From assembly GCF_001659605.2 (NCBI RefSeq), contig NC_035161.2, forward strand, positions 25,033,691 to 25,097,690: a stretch of DNA of 64,000 nucleotides, written 5' to 3'. A model generated the notes under the pieces. It had not been told where the DNA came from. It did not search any database and worked only from the letters and a program-made list of their open reading frames with translations. Positions 57,208 through 64,000 of the stretch are shown here, in pieces. The first letter of the stretch is position 1. Every line of letters starts with the position of its first letter. Source of the stretch: Manihot esculenta (lineage: Eukaryota > Streptophyta > Magnoliopsida > Malpighiales > Euphorbiaceae). Made by a program: the position numbers and the translations under genes.

Positions 57208-59833
57208 ATGGAGGGCAAGGAAGAGGATGTGAGACTAGGAGCAAACAAATTCACAGAGAGACAGCCTATAGGGACATCAGCTCAGACTGACAAAGACTAC
57301 AAGGAGCCACCACCAGCTCCCGTGTTCGAGCCAGGTGAGCTCTCCTCATGGTCCTTCTACAGGGCTGGGATTGCCGAGTTCATCGCCACTTTCTTGTTCC
57401 TTTACATCACTGTCTTGACTGTCATGGGTGTCTCTAAGTCTCCCAACAAGTGTGCAACCGTAGGTACCCAAGGTATTGCTTGGGCCTTCGGGGGTATGAT
57501 CTTTGCCCTTGTCTACTGCACCGCTGGTATCTCAGGTAACAGACTGCCTTCTTCACTCTTTTTTTTTTTCCTTCACTTTTTCTGGATTTGAGCTGAAACC
57601 TTTGTGGGTATTTCTTGGATTTGCATCTTTATGTGAAAATTTGCCTTCTTTTTCTTGTTGTGGTTATTTTCATGGAGGGTTTGGTTTTTATGCTTCTGTC
57701 TACCAATTACTTCGTGTAGTAGTTTAAACTGAAAATTACTAACCAGATCTACATGTCTGCTGCAACAACAGGTGGACACATCAACCCAGCAGTGACCTTC
57801 GGTCTGTTTCTGGCAAGGAAGCTCTCCTTGACGAGGGCTGTGTTCTACATCATCATGCAATGCCTTGGTGCCATCTGTGGCGCTGGGGTGGTGAAGGGTT
57901 TTGAGGGAAACCGTGTGTATGAGAGTTTGGGTGGCGGAGCCAATGTTGTGGTTTCTGGCTACACTAAAGGTGATGGTCTAGGCGCTGAGATTGTCGGCAC
58001 CTTTGTTCTTGTCTACACCGTCTTCTCTGCTACCGATGCAAAGAGGAACGCCAGAGATTCTCATGTCCCTGTATGTATTCTTTCTTTTGGCTCTTATAAT
58101 TAATATTCTATCACTTAGTGGATTACTATTTATACTTCTCTTTTTTTAACCTTAGACGGCTTGAATCTTTCTTGTATGCGTCCGATGATTTTTGTATAAA
58201 TTTTATGTAATTGAGGTCATTAGTAGCTGCATAAATGATTTTTACTTATCAGATTGTTTGATTCTCAAAATTCTTGACTTTGAAGCACTTTGTCTGATTC
58301 TTAATTGCGGCAAGTAAACTTAGACAAGTGGTTTTTTCATTCATGACTTAGTAAAGTTTGTATGGACAGCGGCTGACAGCTAGTAATTTGCCATTTTCTG
58401 ATGATGAAGTTGATGATTTTAGCAGCGACGTTATAATTGTTTCAATTGCTTTGTTAATTGTCTAACGATTTTGGTATAGTGAGCTAACCTTGCCATGCTA
58501 GGATGTGCAATAGCTTTGGCCCTTCCTTTTTTAAACAATTCTATGGCTCGGATCAATTTTCTGGTTAAGAGAACATCCTACATGAGTTTGAAATGAGAAC
58601 TCGGTATTCATTAGGTGGTCTTGCCTTTGCCTCTTGCTTGTGTTCAGTTTGAATTTTGATATGCGTCTATCTAATAGACATAGTCAATATTCTGCTACCA
58701 GTAATGGTACAGGACCCTGGCTCTTTCTCCCGTGCATGAACGACTCTAAATTTTCTTGCCTAAATTTGTTGTATGCATACTAACACTCATATGGAGTGGC
58801 TGCATGGCTGTCATTATAAAATTTGTAATAAACCAGTCTATACTTTTCATACACGTACTTGGAACAAGAGGATGTTCTGCTTTTGGTTCTGAAAGTGGAG
58901 TGTTTATATTATCGGTTAGTTATGACCGTTTGAGGTTGAAGTTGTGAATCTATGTGCCCAAATCCTTAATCGTATTGAGCTGGCAAGAGATTTTGAAATT
59001 TCAAACTCCTATTTCTCAAGTCCATCTAAATTTCCTACCCCATCAATTTGAAAAAAGGGGTATGCACTCATAGTCTAATTGTTTTTAATACCATGGTGTG
59101 TGGTGTTTAGTTTAATTTGGTCGCCGAAGCATTATTTTGGTTTCAAGATTCTGAAAAAGAAAAAACTACTGCCAAAATGGTCAAATCAAGTGGAGGGAGC
59201 AGCTTCCTGTCTTCAAAATTTCCTCCGTATGATGTTTGCCATCATAAGTGGTGCAAACATTGCTTGCTGCCAAATGTCTAGTGATAACTAATGATATGGG
59301 ATAGTTTACGAAGCAAATGTTCGGTCTTGTTCATTACTAGGTGGAACAGGCATTTGTTGGTTGATTAAACTCTCAGGTTACTTAAATCTGAATTATGAAG
59401 CATATACAATATTGTGGATGCCAAGATTTGACTTCTCTCACTAGAAAACTCCTCTTTTTTGCAGATTTTGGCTCCTCTGCCCATTGGGTTTGCAGTGTTC
59501 TTGGTTCACCTGGCCACCATCCCTATCACTGGAACTGGCATTAACCCAGCCAGGAGTCTTGGAGCTGCTATCATCTTCAACAAAGACCACGCATGGAATG
59601 ACCATGTAAGTATTTCCACCACTAGGTGGATTTTTGAACGCCTTCCAATGAACTAGTACTTAATGCTTCATTACAACTACATAATACCTTGTCGCGTGAT
59701 AAGCGGATATTGATCCTTTGCGTTCTATGTTGTGCAGTGGGTTTTCTGGGTTGGACCCTTCATTGGAGCTGCTCTTGCTGCTCTGTACCACCAGATAGTC
59801 ATCAGAGCTATCCCTTTCAAGGCCAGAGCTTGA
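57208..59833 (+). CDS. PIP1: Plasma membrane intrinsic protein, PIP1 aquaporin (4 exons, 287 aa)
   Basis: Exons 57208-57535, 57772-58070, 59465-59605 and 59738-59833 join in frame (864 bases with stop); introns are GT-AG and intron 2 is 1394 bp. Six membrane helices; NPA motifs at residues 114-116 ([11 protein letters not shown]) and 236-238 ([11 protein letters not shown]). The selectivity filter residues Phe94, His224, Thr233 and Arg239 fit a water-type PIP. The long N-terminus ([15 protein letters not shown]) and the short C-terminus ending IPFKARA mark the PIP1 rather than the PIP2 group. Family knowledge: PIP1 proteins carry water, and in some cases CO2 or small neutral solutes, across the plasma membrane and often need a PIP2 partner to reach it. 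The exact paralogue cannot be named. No defect was seen. A TATA box lies 114 bases upstream. Confidence 0.95.
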
Positions 59834-60249
59834 TGTTTTTAGCATCCCTTTTGAGTCTTATCAACACTCTTCTCCCTTGGTTTCTCATCTTCATTGCTTT
59901 TGTTGTGTACTTATGTTTCTGTCGCTCCCTGTGAATCTGGTGCCGGAGTGCTAATCATGTGTGTAAATTATCAAGTGGTGCTGTATTACGTGAAGCTTCA
60001 ATGCAGAGATTCTTTTTTATCTTAATCTGCTCTTTCCTCCATAAACATTCTTATCCTGTGGAGTAATGTCTGCTTAGTGCAGTATTACCAAACCTCATTA
60101 AAGTTGGAAAAGTTCGCTCTAAAGCTTGTGCTTTGATTATATTCCATCTCAATTATGCTGCCACAATTAAAGACCCAGTAGACAGGGAGGCCGTGATTCA
60201 GAAGCTGTTAGATTTGATTTTTGAGTCACTGGTTCAGATTTAAGATTTT
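59834..60249 (+). other. PIP1 3' UTR and downstream sequence
   Basis: T-rich sequence of normal composition, typical of a plant 3' UTR, fading out by about 60170. No unambiguous AATAAA was seen. No further gene. Confidence 0.5.
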
Positions 60250-60860
60250 CTTGAACATAAATCAATTAGCGATCGGCCTTTGTGGAGGACAAATGGACAA
60301 TTTGGAAATGTGGATAGGAGGTAAATTAATTAAACTGTTTGTGAGTTTATTTGAGACTTGACTAAGGACTTGATTTGTTTTGTTTGTGAATTTATTTGAG
60401 ACTTGACTTAAGGACTTGATTTGTTTTCTAAACAAGTCGGAAAACAAGCCGATTTGAAATTCATTGTCTAAGCTTATTTAATAAATTTGAGCGTGAATTT
60501 AGCAACATTCGATTAAAGTTGAGCGTGAATTTAGCAACATTCAATTTGTTTAGGCTTGTGATATGAGTTTATTTTCAAACTCCTGAATAAACTATTTGTA
60601 AAAAGTGTATGAATAAACTTGCAAACATACTCGTAAACAAGCAAACATACTCGTAAACAAGCTTGTAAAGAACTCGTAAACAAGCAAACATACTCGTAAA
60701 CAAGCTTGTAAAGAACTCGTCAATCTTGTAAAGAACTCGTCAGTCAAATTCATTTACAAGAATTGTAAACATGCTCATTTATAAATCATTAAATATGAAT
60801 TATGAGCCGTATCATTTATCATTTAAACATTTATATTAGTGTTATATTTTATAAATTGAT
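60250..60860. repeat. Cluster of short tandem duplications
   Basis: Three kinds of unit follow one another: a 45-bp pair starting TTTGTGAGTTTATTTGAG at 60338 and 60383; a 32-bp pair starting GAGCGTGAATTTAGC at 60489 and 60521; and an array of AACTCGTAAACAAGC / AAACATACTCGTAAACAAGC / TTGTAAAG units at about 60625-60750. The overall look (many ACTCGTAAACAAGCTTGTAAA motifs) resembles a known style of plant MITE, but no ends could be fixed. Confidence 0.6.
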
Positions 60861-61079
60861 ATTACACCATGATGGCTTAAAATAAATCATAAGCTGTTAT
60901 TACAAAATAAGACCACGTTTGCGAGGATATAATAAGTAGGTAATGCAATTCCAGGATATGATAGGTGGGTAATGCGATCCAATTCCTAAAAAAAAAAGAC
61001 TCGAACACATTAACGTCCAGTTCATCATCAACCTGTGAAAAAGAAGATTTGAACATCTTAACACCCAGTTCATCATCAA

Positions 61080-61466
61080 GACTCGTTTTTCTCAGAATAA
61101 GACGAGTCTCAGCATAAAGTTACCGTCAGTAAATACAATTCAACGAGCCTCATTATGTCTATAATCACGAGATTCTCGACTAGTTAACTCGATGGAATTC
61201 TTGTTAGGTTAGCTGGCCACATCATCGCCAGATCATCATGATATGCAATATTTATCTCCATCTTCTTACAGTATAAAAGGAAAATGATCACAGAGGCAAA
61301 AGGTACACAATTTTCTTACGCAACTACTCTTAAGTTCTATATTCACCCTATTCTCCAGTTTACTGACTTGAACGTTAGAGTGGTTACTGTGAGTACCCAC
61401 CATCTCACGTTCTCTTTCTTGCAGGTTTAGCTAATTATAGCACAACTCTATTTTTCGGTTGCATCA
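61080..61466 (+). mobile_element. 5' LTR (3' part) of a plus-strand Tat-A relative
   Basis: Same family as 8024-8450 (reverse) and 40640-40965. TATAAAA lies at 61272-61278. The LTR ends GGTTGCATCA at 61466 and is followed by TTTGGTTCCGTCATCG, a changed form of the Tat TTGGCGCCGTCTGTG primer site. The upstream start is not clear; homology with the other copies may reach back to about 60990. Confidence 0.65.
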
Positions 61467-61574
61467 TTTGGTTCCGTCATCGAAAAATCCATTGAATCCT
61501 TTTTGTTAATTTGAATTAAAACCAGTTTCTTATTCCTTTTTTCTTAGAAAGAGATCTCTCTCTACTCTCTCGAA

Positions 61575-63010
61575 ATGACTGGTAGTGTATGAGCTGCTGC
61601 TAAGGTTGCTATCAATGAGGACGCCATCATTTTTTTCATCCCTGGTAGTGGATAAAACGCACCCTCAATGGCCAATGAAGCAGATCTCAATAACTTAACC
61701 AATAAGCAGATGCTCCAATACATTCAAAGGTTACAGGCTACTCTTGAGCAGTGCAAGGCTCGAAAGGAGGGGTCAAACATGGTTCCCAGGTGATGACCGC
61801 TAGGCCTCTGATGCCTGGGCCACAGTCGAGCCTACGTTGGAGGGCCAGGTTGTAACCACATCAAAGCCCAATACACGGGTCTTTCCTCTAGCATGCAGCC
61901 TAGGCCACGCTCGGGCAGGCCGGGCAAAATAGGGCTTGGGTCCGACAGAGAGGGATCCAACTCAACTGACTTGATGGGTCAGTAGGGAATAGACCCCTCC
62001 ACATTCGGGATCATGTCAACAAAGGTACTGGAGGAAATTAAATAGCCGTCTGATGATGGAGAAAAGGGTAGTACGTCCATAAGTACGGCTCTGCATGATA
62101 ACGATATTTGGTACTGTAGTAGAGTGGCGATTACACGTCACTAGATGACAAAAGGGAAAAAGAATAAAGGAAGAGGGCGTGAACCATTCAGACTATGCTC
62201 ACATACACATACCTTGCCTCTTTTTTCCTGTATTGGATCTCAGACCATTACTAGAGAAGGGAGGATGCCTCTATAGACACTCCAAGGACTTAGGCAGACG
62301 CGGTCAAAATATAGCTTAAAGGAAAGGCCGAGTTCGAAGATAAATCATATGAAGCTCTAAAAGGCGTAGCTTGGAAGTTAGTACGGGCCGTGCAAAGGTA
62401 CCAGAAGGAGCAAGAGGCTAAGAAATCTTAGCAGAAACATTCCCGCCCAAGTTCAAGCCCCCCAATTTAGACAAATACGATGAAACAACAAATCCGAAAA
62501 GTCACTTGGCGATCTTTAGGATGACCATACAGTTTCAGGATGTTAGTGACTTCGTGTTGTGCTGAGTGTTCCTGTCAACACTCACAGTTTTGGCTAAGAA
62601 ATGGTACCAATATCTGAGTTCAAGTTTAATTCAGAATTTTATCCAGTTTGCTATATTATTTAAATATAGATTTATTACTTATATTCCTCCTAAAAAACAC
62701 TTCTTTGACTTGGGTAAGATCCGCGAAGGAGAGGGCGAGTCTTTAAAAAGTTTTATCTCACGATTTAATGTAGAAGCAATATAGGTGGAGAAGTTAAATC
62801 ATGAGATAGCATGTGAAGCATTAAAGAAAGGAACACACAATGTCAAGTTCATGGATTCCTTAATCAAGAACTCGACCGCTATGTATCAAAAGTTAATGGA
62901 GAAAGTCCAGAAGTATGTCAGACTAGATGACAAATTCCAAGCACTGAGGGAGGATAAGAGGGCGAACCATAAGTAAAGCAAAAAACAAGAGAAGTGAGGA
63001 TATGAAGGAG
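61575..63010 (+). pseudogene. Tat-A-type gag, plus strand
   Basis: Starts ATGACTGGTAGTGTATGA, so a stop comes after four codons. Next comes the NEADLNNLTNKQMLQYIQRL helix near 61675-61740, a glycine/proline-poor spacer with stops, and the capsid at about 62440-62980 (PPNLDKYDETTNPKSHL; WYQYLSSSLIQNF; KIREGEGESLKSFISRFNVE; LMEKVQKYVRLDDKFQAL). The frame is interrupted by stops at 62563 and 62783, at least one of them a single-base change. Family: Ty3/gypsy Tat lineage. Inactive. Confidence 0.85.
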
Positions 63011-63640
63011 ACTATAGAAGTTATCACGTCTCTCGAAGAAGGGAAGATCTAAGTAAGTATAAGAATTATACTCCATTGAATGACTCATGGACACATATTC
63101 TAATGTGGATAAGTAAAAATAACAAGGAAGTTAGGTGGCCGCTCAAGCTCAACCCGAGAAAGCGAAAAGACGAGACAGGACCAAGTAATGTCATTTTTAC
63201 GATGATCACGATCATAGAATGAAGGAGTGTTTATAACTGAAAAATGAGATCGAGAGACTGATAAGGGATGTCACTCTTTGAAAGTTCATAAAAAAGGATA
63301 GGGAAGAGAGAAGACCTAACCACGAGGCAACAACTTCTGAAACCACCCCTGACTGAAAGCCTGTGAGAATTGTTCATATAATTGCGGAAGGACCTAGTGA
63401 TGATGAGGGAAAATAAGCAAACCACAAATGTAACAACCAGTCTAGTAAGCTCGGCGAAAACTGGAAAGGACTATTTAGGATCTCAAAGGTTATTTGCCCA
63501 GGGTCTTATGGGCTAACTAGATGGCTGAGTCATGGAATATTTGTAATCCGAGGACATTTTATCAATAACAATTGACAATATATTTTTTCATATATTGTGC
63601 TCTTCAGTGACATGAAACGATGGGATTGTCTTTTTAAAAA
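63011..63640 (+). pseudogene. Gag zinc-finger and protease-upstream remnant of the plus-strand Tat-A relative
   Basis: A worn zinc-finger stretch (DHDHRMKECL near 63195-63230) is followed by PVRIVHIIAEGPSDDEG (about 63360-63410), the same block as VRVIHVITGRPSDGNG in Tat-A. The sequence then passes within about 200 bases to the 3' repeat array. The whole of protease catalytic core, RT, RNase H and integrase is missing, so this is an internally deleted copy. Confidence 0.7.
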
Positions 63641-64000
63641 TAGATTAATGAGATAAGAAAAGGCCACAAGGCGGGTTTCACAAGGTGGTTACGCGAGACT
63701 ATAATTCGGGCATCAGTTCCACTAATTATGGCCACAACGTGAGTTTTGCTAGGACAGGTCACAAGGCGGGTTATGCCAAACCACAATCCAGATGTTGGTC
63801 CCACTAATCAAGGCCAAAAAGTAAATTTTGTTAGGCTAGGTCATAAGGCAGGTTCCGCCAGATCGCAATTCGGGTGTCGATCCTACTAATCAAGGGCACA
63901 AGGTGGGCTCCACCAGGCCAGATCACAAAGCGAGTTCCCAAACAACAATCTGAGAGTTAATCCTAACTCACAAAAAGTTTTAAGGCATTTGATGCCCAAG
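63641..64000 (+). repeat. Tat-A-type 3' tandem array, ~82-bp unit, plus strand
   Basis: CCACTAAT and its variants recur at 63719, 63801 and 63883 (spacing 82), each preceded by GG.GTTGGTCC-type and followed by CAAGGCCA. Units hold GGTCACAAGGCGGGTT, the reverse complement of the AACCCGCCTTGTGGCCTGG core in the 71-bp array at 11060-11712. The longer period comes from an extra block containing GTGAGTTTTGCTAGG. The array runs to the end of the window. Confidence 0.85.

Noticed and set aside
58756..59291. Open frames in PIP1 intron 2
   Set aside because: They are short, have no domain, and lie in an intron whose flanking exons join in phase to a full-length PIP1.
1..64000. tRNA, rRNA or small RNA genes
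   Set aside because: No cloverleaf with A and B boxes and no ribosomal sequence was recognised by eye. A tRNA or covariance-model scan was not possible here.

Overview
This is a stretch of a eudicot plant nuclear genome. The genes have GT-AG introns, the spacers are very AT-rich, there are plant Ty1/copia and Ty3/gypsy retrotransposons, and two of the three genes (a plasma-membrane aquaporin of the PIP1 type and a plant signal-peptide-peptidase-like protease) belong to plant subfamilies. The protein sequences and the repeat style look most like the spurge family (cassava or rubber relatives). That placement comes from memory and is only an inference.

Three intact host genes are present, all on the + strand. 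(1) Positions 493-3905: a five-exon gene for an 887-residue protein with a KSP-repeat N-terminus, a DUF3741-like segment and a C-terminal DUF4378 domain (TRM-like, probably linked to the microtubule cortex). (2) Positions 22439-30696: a fourteen-exon signal peptide peptidase-like (SPPL) gene for 544 residues with signal peptide, PA domain and the YD, GxGD and PAL motifs. (3) Positions 57208-59833: a four-exon PIP1 aquaporin gene for 287 residues with both NPA motifs. In all three the splice phases close exactly. The genes are unrelated in function and show no sign of acting together.

The rest is mostly nested, decayed transposable elements. 4400-6650: truncated copia gag-protease-integrase, minus strand. 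8024-18012: minus-strand Ty3/gypsy element of Tat type (called Tat-A here) with a 3' LTR, an array of about seven 71-bp tandem repeats and broken pol, interrupted by an LTR-like repeat (9232-11030) and a 2267-bp solo LTR (14385-16651). 19996-20468: MITE-like element. 31981-32999: non-autonomous Mutator-like element with long inverted ends. 33381-38474: a decayed chromovirus with both LTRs, polypurine tract, primer site and gag-pol. 40640-55190: a minus-strand Tat-type element (Tat-B) with a plus-strand coiled-coil ORF beyond its 3' tandem repeats. Two solo LTRs of the same family as the one in Tat-A (43763-45864 and 50174-52401) and another LTR-like repeat (41898-43490) are inserted in it. 61080-64000: a plus-strand relative of Tat-A with LTR, gag, protease remnant and 3' repeats, running off the window.

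No new defence or biosynthetic system is visible. The most informative structures are the three nested solo LTRs with perfect 5-bp target duplications, the Tat 3' tandem arrays, the plus-strand ORF of Tat-B behind an LTR-like promoter, and the Mutator-like element. All exon and element boundaries were worked out by eye from the sequence.
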